From positions 140,885 through 204,884 of the forward strand of contig NZ_JABGCI010000007.1 of NCBI RefSeq assembly GCF_019799905.1: a stretch of DNA of 64,000 nucleotides, given 5' to 3'. The notes beneath the pieces were generated by a model. That model worked only from the letters and a program-made list of their open reading frames with translations. It did no database searches and was not told the DNA's origin. This DNA is from Trujillonella endophytica (lineage in GTDB: Bacteria > Actinomycetota > Actinomycetes > Mycobacteriales > Geodermatophilaceae). Positions 45,296 to 53,955 of the stretch are shown here, piece after piece; position 1 is the stretch's first letter; every line of letters starts with the position of its first letter. Made by a program: the position numbers and the translations under genes.

Positions 45296-46123
45296 TCAGC
45301 CCTCGGAGTCAGCCCTGGCTGCTGTCATGGCCTCGACGAACCTTTCGGCGACGTCGACCAGTTCCCTGCCTGGCGCGTCTCCGAGCACCTGCCGGGTGAG
45401 CCGGACGTCCTTGACGAGAGGCGCGTCCCCCGGGGTGTTCATGAGCGCAGCGAGCGAGCCGGCGCGCAGCCGCATCGCGGACCCGATGCAGGCTGAGCTG
45501 CTCCGCAGCAGGACCTCCTTGAGACCGTCCGCATCGATGCCCATGGATGTGCCGGCGGCCATCGCGTAATCGGTCAGCACGACCTGCGCCGAGAACAACG
45601 TGTTGTTGACGAGCTTGGCTTTCGATCCAGCCCCAATGGGTCCGAGGTGGACGACGTGGTCGGAGAAAGTGGCGAGCACGGAGGCGACGTCACGGAGGGT
45701 GTCCGGCTCTCCGCCGACCATGACGGTGAGCCTCCCGGTCGACGCCTTCGGTTCGCCGCCACTGACCGGCGCGTCCAGCAGTCGCAGGCCGTGGGTGTCG
45801 GCCCGCTCGGCGAGGGCCTGCACCTCGCCCGGTGACACCGTGCTGTGCACCATGACCACGGCGCCGGGCCGCAGGGTCTCCGCCAGGCCGCCGGCGCCGA
45901 AGAGCACGTCGGCCACGCCGTCGGCGTCGAAGACGCAGATGCCGACGCAGTCGACCATCGTGCCCATCTCAGCCGGACTGGCGACGACCGTGGCGTTGGT
46001 CCCCGCGAACGGCGCCAAGGAGGCCTCGCGGCGCGCCCAGAGCACGAGATCATGCCCTTCGGACTGGATCCGCTGCGCCATGGGTGAGCCCATGCTGCCC
46101 ACCCCGATGAATCCGACCTTCAT
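45296..46123 (-). CDS. beta-hydroxyacid dehydrogenase (3-hydroxyisobutyrate dehydrogenase family)
   Basis: The 275-residue enzyme oxidises a 3-hydroxy acid with NAD(P). GFIGVGSMGSPMAQRIQSEG is the cofactor motif. LRLLDAPVSGGEPKASTGRL followed by TVMVGGEPD is the family signature, and GAGSKAKLVNNTLFSAQVVL has the catalytic Lys. The ATG at 46123 follows GGAG by six bases. It ends the minus-strand catabolic cluster. The methylmalonate-semialdehyde-dehydrogenase-like tail at 63924 would fit beside it in a valine-like or branched-chain route. Confidence 0.88.
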   Translation of the reverse strand: MKVGFIGVGSMGSPMAQRIQSEGHDLVLWARREASLAPFAGTNATVVASPAEMGTMVDCVGICVFDADGVADVLFGAGGLAETLRPGAVVMVHSTVSPGEVQALAERADTHGLRLLDAPVSGGEPKASTGRLTVMVGGEPDTLRDVASVLATFSDHVVHLGPIGAGSKAKLVNNTLFSAQVVLTDYAMAAGTSMGIDADGLKEVLLRSSSACIGSAMRLRAGSLAALMNTPGDAPLVKDVRLTRQVLGDAPGRELVDVAERFVEAMTAARADSEG

Positions 46124-46301
46124 GTTGCGCTCCTCGATAGTCGTGCTCTTCGCGCTCTCGCATTTCGAGACGGCAGACCTGTTGCGAGGTCGTGCCGTCC
46201 GCTCCGCCTCGACGGTCATGAGTCCACGGTCAGCAGGAGCACACCGGGGGGCGTCAGGCCGCCGCCGCTCCATCGCCGTCCGAGCTTCCTTCACCTGACG
46301 A

Positions 46302-46652
46302 TCACCGGCGTGACCTCGGAGCTGTGTGACGGCCTCGACGACGAGTCCCATGCCGTGGGCGTCCGTGTGAGAGCTGCCCGCCATGCGGATTGAGTGGCAG
46401 GACGCCGTCCGTGTCGGAGCCAGTAGTAGCTGGTCCCGCGACGCTACGAGCACTCACGAGGCGAGCCCGCGTGAGGACTCTGATGTGGCGAGTGATGCTG
46501 CTCGGACTCTCAGCCAGCAGGTCCACGAGCGCCTGCCTGGGCACCTCCCCGTGCGGAGGGAGCCGCCTCAGCATGCAGTGCCGGACAGGATGGCTGAGCG
46601 CCTGGAAGACCTCGACCGGGTCGACGAGCGCGCCCGTTTGCCGCGTCCTCAT
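46302..46652 (-). CDS. small ArsR-like winged-helix regulator coupled to the acyl-CoA dehydrogenase gene
   Basis: The 116-residue protein has a winged-helix core: VDPVEVFQALSHPVRHCMLR, RQALVDLLAESPSSITRHIR and VLTRARLVSARSVAGP. This is the start of an ArsR-type domain, but the expected wing after VSARSVAG is not clear and the last 45 residues are low complexity and basic. The ATG at 46652 overlaps the stop of the acyl-CoA dehydrogenase gene by two bases (TGATG), so it is translationally coupled. It may be a co-transcribed regulator or a truncated copy. Confidence 0.6.
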   Translation of the reverse strand: MRTRQTGALVDPVEVFQALSHPVRHCMLRRLPPHGEVPRQALVDLLAESPSSITRHIRVLTRARLVSARSVAGPATTGSDTDGVLPLNPHGGQLSHGRPRHGTRRRGRHTAPRSRR

Positions 46653-47845
46653 CGGACGTAGGACTTGCTGCCCGGCAGACTCAGCCGCGGGAGGCCGAGG
46701 ACGTGCTGGGCGATCATGTTCTTGAAGACCTCGGTGGTCCCGCCGTACGTCGCCGTCCCCTGCGCGAAGCGGTGTGCCTCCTCGATGACACCGTCGTCCA
46801 GCGCTCCCTCGGCGCCATGGGCCAACAGCGCTTCCGTTCCGACGAGATCGATGAGCTCCGCGATGCCGGCGATGTAGGACAGCGACCCCTTGACGCGGCC
46901 CATCAGTCCTGGGGTCACGCGGCTGGCCTCGGTCTCCACGAGCAGGGCACCCAGCCGGTCGAGGAACGCGGGGTCGTCGGCGACGAGTGACCCGTCGGGA
47001 CGGGTGGTCCGCTTCGCCCAGCGGGCTGCCGCGTCGATCGCGGCCTCGAGGTGGCGGGTCCAGCTGACGCTCATGCTGACGTCGGCCAGGCCGTCGTCCG
47101 GTCGGCCGCTGCCGTGCTCCGCGTCCAACGGACCTCGGAGGACCGCCCAGCCCCCGTCGACCTCGCCGAGCCGGTACTGGTCGGAGACGTGGACGTCGGA
47201 GTAGTAGACGGCGTTGGTGCGCTCCCCGCCATACGTGCGGATGGCCTGGATGTCGAGCCCTGGGGAGTCCAGTGGCACGAGGAACATCGTCAGGCCCCTG
47301 TGCTTGGGCGCCTCGGGGTCGGTCCGGGTGATCAGGAACGTGTACTGGCAGTTGTGCGCGCCGGTGGTCCACAGCTTGGCGCCGTTGAGCACCCATTCGT
47401 CGCCGTCGCGAACGGCCCGCAGGTGCGCGTTGGCGATGTCGGAACCGCCTTCCGGGTCGCTGTAGCCGAGGCAGAACCGCACCCGCCCGGCGGCGACCTC
47501 CGGCTTCAGCTCGGCGACGAGCTCAGGCCGCGCCGAGAGCGAGACACCTGCCCAGACCAGCCGGGTGGTGCTGTGCGTGACCATGGGGACGCGGTGCCGG
47601 GCGATCTCGAGGTCGAGCAGGCGCTGGCAGATGCGGTCCAGTGCCGCCCCGCCCTCCTCGACCGGCCACTCCGGGAACAGCAGTCCACGTCTGCCCAGTG
47701 CGAGGTGCACATCCTCGTTGAAGCCGTCTCCGGTGCGGCGCTCGTGCTCGCGCACGTCCTCGGTCACGATCTCGCCGAGGAGAGCTGTCACCTCCTGCTT
47801 GAAGTGCTGCTGCTCGCCAGTCAGTTGCACCGTGCTGAAGTCCAT
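46649..47845 (-). CDS. acyl-CoA dehydrogenase
   Basis: The 398-residue flavoenzyme introduces a double bond into an acyl-CoA. It has the usual N-terminal helical domain, a beta domain with FCLGYSDPEGGSDIANAHL and LNGAKLWTTGAHNCQYTFL. The C-terminal region LAHGAEGALDDGVIEEAHRF precedes GTATYGGTTEVFKNMIAQHV, the typical terminal helices. It belongs to the bile-acid/terpene type of actinobacterial acyl-CoA dehydrogenases, which often work as heteromers. Only one subunit is found nearby. The ATG at 47845 has GAGGAC upstream. Confidence 0.88.
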   Translation of the reverse strand: MDFSTVQLTGEQQHFKQEVTALLGEIVTEDVREHERRTGDGFNEDVHLALGRRGLLFPEWPVEEGGAALDRICQRLLDLEIARHRVPMVTHSTTRLVWAGVSLSARPELVAELKPEVAAGRVRFCLGYSDPEGGSDIANAHLRAVRDGDEWVLNGAKLWTTGAHNCQYTFLITRTDPEAPKHRGLTMFLVPLDSPGLDIQAIRTYGGERTNAVYYSDVHVSDQYRLGEVDGGWAVLRGPLDAEHGSGRPDDGLADVSMSVSWTRHLEAAIDAAARWAKRTTRPDGSLVADDPAFLDRLGALLVETEASRVTPGLMGRVKGSLSYIAGIAELIDLVGTEALLAHGAEGALDDGVIEEAHRFAQGTATYGGTTEVFKNMIAQHVLGLPRLSLPGSKSYVR

Positions 47846-47876
47846 GGTCTGACGTCCTCTCTGAGTCGACCTCGGG

Positions 47877-48689
47877 TCAGCGCAGCAGCGTGCCCAGGTC
47901 CACGGGCAGCTGGACACCGGTCATGTGGCGGGAGTCGTCGGAGGCCAGGAAGGCGACCACCCCCGCGATGTCCTCCGGCTGGGACACCGGGTCAGGCAGC
48001 GTGCCCATGAAGATGGGCCCCAGGGTGGAGGCGTTCTCCACGATCAGGTCGTGCATCCGTGCGGCCCGCATGCCGGTCAGGACCCCGTGCGGGTGGACGG
48101 TGTTGACCCGGATGTCGTACTGCCCGAGTTCGACGGCCATCGACTTGGCCATGCCCACGACGCCGTGCTTGCTGGCCGCGTAGTGGGCGAGGAACGGGTG
48201 CCCCCGCAGGCCGGCCACCGAGCTGGTGATGACGATCGAGCCGCCGGTGCCCTGCTCGATGAGCGTCGGGATGGTCGCCTTCATCGTGTAGAAGGTGCCG
48301 GTCAGGTTGACGTCGATCGTCTCCTGCCACTGCTCGACCGGGATCTCCCACGACCAGTTGCCCGCGCAGATGCCCGCGTTGGCCACCACGACGTCGAGCC
48401 GGCCGAACTCCGCGACGCCGTCCTTGACCAGCGCCTGCAGGGCCTCGAGGTCGCGGATGTCGGCCGTGCGGGCCAAGATCCGCCGGTCCTGCGCCTCGAC
48501 GAGGCGGACCGTCTCGACCAGGTCCTCGTCGGTCGGCCCGGCGTAGTCGGTGGTCTCGGCGGTGACGCAGTTGTCCAGGGCGATGATGTCGGCGCCCTCG
48601 GAGGCGAGCCGCACGGCCTCCGCCCGGCCCTGGCCCCGCGCGGCTCCGGTGATGAGGGCGACCCTGCCGGTCAGCCTGTTCGCGGTCAT
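47877..48689 (-). CDS. mycofactocin-coupled SDR-family oxidoreductase
   Basis: The 270-residue protein starts with the motif ALITGAARGQGRAEAVRLAS followed by EGADIIALDN, characteristic of the SDR family whose NAD is held tightly and recycled through mycofactocin. An insertion (TTDYAGPTDEDLVETVRLVE) after strand two is typical. SSVAGLRGHPFLAHYAASKH supplies Ser, Tyr and Lys. ADIIALD shows the acidic residue for NAD. No mycofactocin synthesis genes are in the window. It is 31 bases from the dehydrogenase gene downstream, consistent with an alcohol oxidation step in the cluster. Confidence 0.88.
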   Translation of the reverse strand: MTANRLTGRVALITGAARGQGRAEAVRLASEGADIIALDNCVTAETTDYAGPTDEDLVETVRLVEAQDRRILARTADIRDLEALQALVKDGVAEFGRLDVVVANAGICAGNWSWEIPVEQWQETIDVNLTGTFYTMKATIPTLIEQGTGGSIVITSSVAGLRGHPFLAHYAASKHGVVGMAKSMAVELGQYDIRVNTVHPHGVLTGMRAARMHDLIVENASTLGPIFMGTLPDPVSQPEDIAGVVAFLASDDSRHMTGVQLPVDLGTLLR

Positions 48690-48820
48690 TAGTTCCTCCT
48701 GTGGTCGACGCCGACCGGCAGCAGGGCGCCGGTGGCGCAGGGATGGGGCCGGCGCGCTGCCCGCCCCTGCGACGGGGGTCGGGCAGCGGCGCCGGATCGG
48801 GATGCGGCGTCAGCCGGCGG

Positions 48821-50086
48821 TCAACTGCCGTCGATCCGGCCACCGCAGATCGGCGTGGCACCGTCGACGGGCACGAAGCCCTCCCCCTCGAGGACGACGT
48901 AGAAGGTGCACTGTTCGTCGTACGCGGTGTTGGTCTGGTCGATCGGGTTCGGGTACAGCCCGCCGGCGTCCCAGTCGGTGGCCTCCTGCAACGTGGAGAT
49001 GTACTCCTCCTGGGTGGCATCGCATCCGGCCTCCTCAAAGCCGTGGAGGAACAGGTCAGCGCTCAACCAGCCCTGGCTCTCGTAGAAGCCGGGGATGCCG
49101 GACTCGTTGTCCGTGTGGTCGATGAGCGCCTGCTGCAGCCGCTGGGTGGCCTCGGTGTCCATCTCGATCGGGGTGATCGAGGTGCTGAAGGAGACGCCCT
49201 GGCCGGCCTCGACCGCGGGCGCGGACTCGAGGAGGTCGGCGCCGTACCCGGTCGGCGCGATGATGACCTTCATGTCGTAGTCGGCCTGCCGCAGCCCGGC
49301 GACGAGCGCGAAGGCCGTGTCCGGGTTGATCGTCAGGTAGAGCGCGTCGGCGCCGGACTCGATGATCCCCAGGACGAGGGGACCGACATCGGTGCTGCCG
49401 AAGGGCACGCTGTCGTTGACGTACCCGACCTCCAGGCCTGCCGCCTCGGCCGACTCCAGGCCCAGCCTCAGGCCCGCCTGGGAGCTCGGGCTGACGTACG
49501 CGATGCCGGCGACCTTGGTGCCGCCCTGGCTGGCGAGGTACTCGCCGCCGGTGGAGTAGACGTTCTCCCGGTCGGCCACGGGACCGGAGTTGAAGAGGTT
49601 GTTGTCCTCCCCCTCCCACTCCGTCGCGCCGTCCCAGGCGCCGCCGATGACCGGCACGGTGCTGGCCTGGGTGGTCAGAAAGGGCGATGCGCCGTAGAAG
49701 AACGCGCTGATGGTGAGGATGCCGAACACGTCGTCCTGCTGCACCAGCTTCTGGGCCCCGGCGAGCGCGCCCGCGGTACTGGAGGCGTCGTCGGCCTCGA
49801 CGATCTCGAAGTCGAGATCCCCCGCGCAGCCCTCGCCGTCCTCCTCGTAGGCAGCGAACCGGGCCTCGGCCCCGCGGATCGAGCCGGCCGCGGCCGCGGC
49901 CCCGGGACCGCTGAGCGCGGTCAGGAGACCGACCTTCACCGTGCCGCCGGCGCCGGTCCCGCCCCCGCCGCCGCCACCGCCACCGCCACCGCCACCGCCG
50001 GTTTCCTCGTCGTCACTACCGCACGCCGACATGGCGAGGGCCACGGCACACGCCATGCCCAGAGCGGTCAGAGATCGTGTACGCAT
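48821..50086 (-). CDS. ABC transporter substrate-binding lipoprotein (branched-chain amino acid type)
   Basis: This 421-residue extracellular lipoprotein binds a small solute for an ABC importer. A signal peptide ends in LAMSAC with lipid-anchored Cys22. A linker of 14 glycines (about 31-44) follows, then the Leu/Ile/Val-binding-protein fold starting TVKVGLLTALSGPGAAAAAG. GTKVAGIAYVSPSSQAGLRL and LYLTINPDTAFALVAGLRQA are typical strands. ATPase and permease genes are absent from the window, so it may use a transporter elsewhere. It probably captures the substrate of the catabolic cluster. The ATG at 50086 is clear from the signal peptide. Confidence 0.88.
   Translation of the reverse strand: MRTRSLTALGMACAVALAMSACGSDDEETGGGGGGGGGGGGGGTGAGGTVKVGLLTALSGPGAAAAAGSIRGAEARFAAYEEDGEGCAGDLDFEIVEADDASSTAGALAGAQKLVQQDDVFGILTISAFFYGASPFLTTQASTVPVIGGAWDGATEWEGEDNNLFNSGPVADRENVYSTGGEYLASQGGTKVAGIAYVSPSSQAGLRLGLESAEAAGLEVGYVNDSVPFGSTDVGPLVLGIIESGADALYLTINPDTAFALVAGLRQADYDMKVIIAPTGYGADLLESAPAVEAGQGVSFSTSITPIEMDTEATQRLQQALIDHTDNESGIPGFYESQGWLSADLFLHGFEEAGCDATQEEYISTLQEATDWDAGGLYPNPIDQTNTAYDEQCTFYVVLEGEGFVPVDGATPICGGRIDGS
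49959..50000 (-). repeat. glycine-coding trinucleotide repeat in the lipoprotein linker
   Basis: On the minus strand about 14 GGN codons follow each other (mainly alternating GGC and GGT), encoding the poly-glycine linker of the substrate-binding lipoprotein. Repeats of this kind can change length by slippage without a frameshift. Confidence 0.85.
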
Positions 50087-50207
50087 CGTTGCGGACTCCC
50101 ATCGTTTCGGACATCTGTCGAAGGCCTGCGGCTGCAGGGACTCGTGCGGAGCGCCAGGTCCGGGCGGCGCAGGCCGGAACCGCCCGGACCCGTGGAAGTG
50201 CCCTCCG

Positions 50208-51485
50208 TCAGGAGGAGAAGACGCCGATGCCGGCGGCCTCGTTGCGGCGCCGCCACTCGTCCTTGGACATGCGCGTGACGTCGACGTCGCGGGCCCGGGA
50301 CCGCAGCGCGCCGACGGTCGCCTGCTCGCGGGAGGTGTGGGCGAAGGGGTCCCAGTCGAAGAACCGGCAGGCGTTCTGCCAGGTGATCTTGTGGATGTCC
50401 TCATCGCTGCACCCGGTCTCCTGGAACTCCCGCCAGGCGAACTCCGGCGACTCCGGCCAGGTGGTGTCGGTGTGCGGGTAGTCGCACTCCCAGGCGATGT
50501 GATCGATGCCGATCCGGTGGCGCAGTTCCAGGCCTGAGGGGTCGGTGATGTAGCAGACCAGGAAGTGCTCGCGGAACACCTCCGAGGGCAGCTTGCCGCC
50601 GAAGTCGTCGCCACCGTGCAGCCAGGACTGGTTGGTGTAGTGCCGGTCGATCCGGTCGAGGTAGAACGGAACCCAGCCGATGCCGCCTTCCGACAGGGCC
50701 ACCCTGAGGTCGGGGAAAGCCCTCAGGGTGGGGCCGAACAGCAGGTCCTGCGCGGTGATCGCGCTGATCTGCGTGGCCAGCACCATCAGGTGGTCGACCG
50801 GCGCCTCCGGCGCCCGCTTGATCGCCTCGAACCCGCCGCCGATGTGCAGCGAGAGCACCATGTTGGCGTCGCAGATGGCCTTCAGCATCGGGTCCCAGTG
50901 GCCGGACAGGAAGCTGGGGAAGCCCTGCACGTGCGGGAGCTCGAGGAAGCTGATCGACCGGCAGCCCTTCCTCCCCAGCCGCTGGACCTCCTCGACGCAC
51001 AGGTCGACGTCCCACATCGGGACGATGCCCTGGGGGATGAACCGGCCCGGGTGGGACCCCGCCCACTCGTCGATCGCCCAGTCGTTGTAGGCCCGGAGCA
51101 TGACCAGGGCCATCTCCTTGTCACCGGCCTCGTGGAAGGTCCGCGCGTTGAAGCCGGCCATGGTCGGGAAGTTCAGCTGGGCCAGAGTGCCGTTGACGTC
51201 CATGTCCCGGACCCGCTGGTCGACGTCAAAGCAGCCGGGCCGCAGCTCCGTGTAGGCGCCGGGGTTGAACCCCCACTCCTCCTTGGGCCAGCCGACCGTC
51301 GCGGCCATCCCGAAGGGCGTCGCCGTCGCCTGCCCGCCGAAGACCCACTCGTCGACGCCCTGGGCGTTGCGCACCACCTTGGGTGCCCGGTCGGCCCACT
51401 TGGCCGGGACGTGGTTCTTGTACATGTCCGGCGGCTCGATCATGTGGTCGTCGATGCTGATCATGATCATGTCGTCCAGCTGCAT
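50208..51485 (-). CDS. amidohydrolase family protein (COG2159)
   Basis: The 425-residue protein has ISIDDHMIEPPDMYKNHVP, the D-D-H-x-x-E form of the N-terminal metal motif. VLSLHIGGGFEA gives the central His, and IAWECDYPHTDTTWPESPEF gives the catalytic Asp. The sequence LSEGGIGWVPFYLDRIDRHY is shared with actinobacterial amidohydrolases of unknown substrate that accompany steroid-like and terpenoid catabolism. It is complete. The gene lies between the VOC gene and the ABC lipoprotein gene on the same strand. A C-C cleaving or hydrolytic step on a ring product is inferred. Confidence 0.85.
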   Translation of the reverse strand: MQLDDMIMISIDDHMIEPPDMYKNHVPAKWADRAPKVVRNAQGVDEWVFGGQATATPFGMAATVGWPKEEWGFNPGAYTELRPGCFDVDQRVRDMDVNGTLAQLNFPTMAGFNARTFHEAGDKEMALVMLRAYNDWAIDEWAGSHPGRFIPQGIVPMWDVDLCVEEVQRLGRKGCRSISFLELPHVQGFPSFLSGHWDPMLKAICDANMVLSLHIGGGFEAIKRAPEAPVDHLMVLATQISAITAQDLLFGPTLRAFPDLRVALSEGGIGWVPFYLDRIDRHYTNQSWLHGGDDFGGKLPSEVFREHFLVCYITDPSGLELRHRIGIDHIAWECDYPHTDTTWPESPEFAWREFQETGCSDEDIHKITWQNACRFFDWDPFAHTSREQATVGALRSRARDVDVTRMSKDEWRRRNEAAGIGVFSS

Positions 51486-51574
51486 TCTCGTTCCTCTCTC
51501 GGGGGCGGTGACGTGTCGGGGGCACCACGGGCGGTGAAGGGATGGGGGCGGCGGCGAACCCGTCGGGGCCGGGG

Positions 51575-52510
51575 TCAGGGGACGAAGGGGTCGCCGGGGA
51601 GGTCCTCGACGGTGAAGCAGTAAGGGGCACCGAGGGTGTCCGCCGGGTCCGTGACCAGCAGTGACTCGCTCAGCCGCGTCGTCCCCACCTTCTTCTCGGC
51701 GAGCCAGCGCTCCGCGGAGTCGAGGTCGCGCACCCGGAAGGTGACGGAGTGGATCATGTCGCCGAACCTCTCGACGTGGTCGGCGAGCGGCGTGCCTGGG
51801 ACCGTCGGCTGGGCCAGACGCAGGAGCCCGTCCCCGAGGTGCAGCACCCGGTACCGGGCTCCCTCGGTGCCCGACTCCCCCTCGGCCACCGGCACGGCGC
51901 CGAAGAGCTCCTCGAAGCGGGCCCCCGACACCTCGAGGTCCCGGACGCCGACGGTCTGGTGGGCCAGCCGCGTGATCCCGAGCGGCGACGAGGACCAGCG
52001 CTCAAGCTCCGAGCTCCAGTCGTCGAGCAGCCTGGGGTCGCCGCGCATGTCCGTCGCGCACAGCTCGACCATCAGACCGGCGGTGTCCCGCGGGTGGGGG
52101 TAGACGTAGTGGACGTCGGCGTCGACCCCCTCGAGAAAGCCGCCACCGGGCTTGGCGATCCGCACTCCCTGGGCGATGAGGTCGTTGCCCAGGCCCACGA
52201 GGTCGTCGACCGTGTAGCCGACCGAGTGCAGGTGCGAGCCGTACTTCAGGAAGAACCTGCCGACGGGCATCCGGGGATCGACCGGCTCCTTGGGCGCCAT
52301 CGACTCGATGCAGAAGTCGCTGATCACGGCGAGGGTGGCGTACCGGTCCTCGTAGGGGCTGTAGAACGGCTCATCCGCGCCGAGGTAGACCACGGCGTCG
52401 AAGACGTCCTCGTAGAACCGGGTCAGCTCCCCGGCGTCGCGGCCCACGTGCACGGTGTGGACCTGCGTGCCGATGCCGTACCGGCCGGTCTTGACGATGT
52501 CGCGCCGCAC
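51575..52510 (-). CDS. two-domain VOC (extradiol-dioxygenase-like) protein
   Basis: A 311-residue protein with two glyoxalase-like modules. The first contains QVHTVHVGRDAGELTRFYED and SHLHSVGYTVDDLVGLGND. The second contains RLAHQTVGVRDLEVSGARFE and DMIHSVTFRVRDLDSAERWL. Duplicate modules are the architecture of type I extradiol dioxygenases, but the full metal triad (His, His, Glu) is not evident, so isomerase or binding functions are possible. It begins near a GTG at 52510 that lies 14 bases after the P450 stop, so it is part of that operon. Confidence 0.75.
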   Translation of the reverse strand: MRRDIVKTGRYGIGTQVHTVHVGRDAGELTRFYEDVFDAVVYLGADEPFYSPYEDRYATLAVISDFCIESMAPKEPVDPRMPVGRFFLKYGSHLHSVGYTVDDLVGLGNDLIAQGVRIAKPGGGFLEGVDADVHYVYPHPRDTAGLMVELCATDMRGDPRLLDDWSSELERWSSSPLGITRLAHQTVGVRDLEVSGARFEELFGAVPVAEGESGTEGARYRVLHLGDGLLRLAQPTVPGTPLADHVERFGDMIHSVTFRVRDLDSAERWLAEKKVGTTRLSESLLVTDPADTLGAPYCFTVEDLPGDPFVP

Positions 52511-52523
52511 GGGACTCGGGCCT

Positions 52524-53927
52524 TCAGTCCGCGATCCGCGCGCGGTCGCGGCGCACGGTGACGGGCTGGGCGAGCTGCTGCTCGTCGACGATCCGCTGCA
52601 GCCGAGCGATCGTGTCCTCGAGACCCGGACCCAGGCGCGTCCCGGGGGTGAAGGTGGCCGGTAGGTGCTTCATGCCGTTGATGACGCCGGTGGTGTCGTA
52701 GTGCACGGCACCGGCCGGGTCGCAGACGAAGTCCGGCATGCGGTCCAGGACTGCCCGGAGCATCGTCTTGAACACGGCCCGGGCGACGTTGGAGCCGATG
52801 CAGCGGTGGTGGCCCAGGCCGAAGCTCGCGTGCCGGTTGTTCCTGCGGTCCAGCTTGATCTCGTGCGGGTCCTCGAACACGGTGGCGTCCCGGTTGGCCA
52901 TCGCCCAGGACAGCCACAGCCGCTCGCCCTCGCGGAACTGGACGCCGTCGATCTCCACGTCGGCGGCGACAGTGCGGCCGTCGCCCTGTGCAGGGGTGTA
53001 GATGCGGAGGAACTCCTCGGTCGCGCTGTCCCGCAGGTCGTCCCACTCGCGGTCGAGGCGCTCGCGCTGGTCGGGGTTCTCCGACAGCCACTCCAGCGCG
53101 TGGGCCGTCAGCGCGGTGGTGGTGTCGAAGCCGCCGCCGATGAGCAGCATCACCGCGCCGAGCACCTCCGCATCCGTGGGAGTCCGGCCGCCGCCGAGAT
53201 CGGCGTGGACGAGAGCGTCCACCAGCCCCGGGCGGGGGTTGGCGCGGATCTCGCGGATGGCCTCGTGCTGGCGGGCGCCCATGCGCATGCCGAGCTCGCG
53301 GATCCGCTGGATGTCCGGGGAGTCCGGCGGGGTGTAGACCGAGGCGTGCACGGCCTCGCAGTAGACGACCCAGTCTGCGAGGGGGAAGCCGAGCATCGCC
53401 ATGGTGAGGACGGCGGGCACGATGTTGGCCAGGTCGTCGACGAAGTCGATCCGGCCGGTCTCGATCACCTCGTCGATCGCGGCGCGGGTGATCTCGTCGA
53501 TCACCGGTTGCCACCGGGCCACCGCGGCCGGCGAGAGGTAGGGGTTGAGCGCGTTGCGGTAGTACCGCTGCACCGGAGGGTCCAGCGCCAGGAACATGCC
53601 CCCGCCGCCCATCCGCTGTCGCACCTCGAGCGACGGCGGGGGGATGGAGATGCCGACATAGCCGCGGCGCTCGCCGTTGGGGTCGTCGTCGTTAGACAGC
53701 ACCTCCGCACCGCGGCGGGTGAGGTCGAACAGCTCCTTGTTGCCGCTGACGAACCAGTGGCCGCCGTGGGTGTCGTTCCAGGCGATGGGCACCCGGGCGT
53801 GGAAGTCGTCGGCGAGCTGCTCGAACTCGGTCCGGTACCGGGGGCTGTGCCGGTCCAGCTCGACGCGGAACCGGTCGCGGTAAGCGGCGCGGTCGGCGTC
53901 GGCCGCGGGGCTGTCGGTGGCGGTCAT
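52524..53927 (-). CDS. cytochrome P450
   Basis: A complete bacterial P450 of 467 residues, longer than the usual 400 because of an extended N- and C-terminus. The I helix has LLIGGGFDTTTALTAHALEW, with the Thr of oxygen activation. The ExxR motif is EEFLR and the heme loop is FGLGHHRCIGSNVARAVFK, with the Cys ligand near residue 375. It has no membrane anchor. It needs ferredoxin and a reductase, which are not found here. The ATG at 53927 follows AGGAGGA by three bases, an unusually strong site. Hydroxylation of the cluster substrate is inferred. Confidence 0.93.
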   Translation of the reverse strand: MTATDSPAADADRAAYRDRFRVELDRHSPRYRTEFEQLADDFHARVPIAWNDTHGGHWFVSGNKELFDLTRRGAEVLSNDDDPNGERRGYVGISIPPPSLEVRQRMGGGGMFLALDPPVQRYYRNALNPYLSPAAVARWQPVIDEITRAAIDEVIETGRIDFVDDLANIVPAVLTMAMLGFPLADWVVYCEAVHASVYTPPDSPDIQRIRELGMRMGARQHEAIREIRANPRPGLVDALVHADLGGGRTPTDAEVLGAVMLLIGGGFDTTTALTAHALEWLSENPDQRERLDREWDDLRDSATEEFLRIYTPAQGDGRTVAADVEIDGVQFREGERLWLSWAMANRDATVFEDPHEIKLDRRNNRHASFGLGHHRCIGSNVARAVFKTMLRAVLDRMPDFVCDPAGAVHYDTTGVINGMKHLPATFTPGTRLGPGLEDTIARLQRIVDEQQLAQPVTVRRDRARIAD

Positions 53928-53955
53928 GACTCCTCCTACGGAACGGGGACCGGGC

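Noticed and set aside
44268..45296. 342-residue minus-strand open frame in the 44.6-45.3 kb gap
   Set aside because: It overlaps the DUF4326 gene on the other strand, is Arg/Ala/Gly-rich and shows no domain, as expected of a shadow frame.
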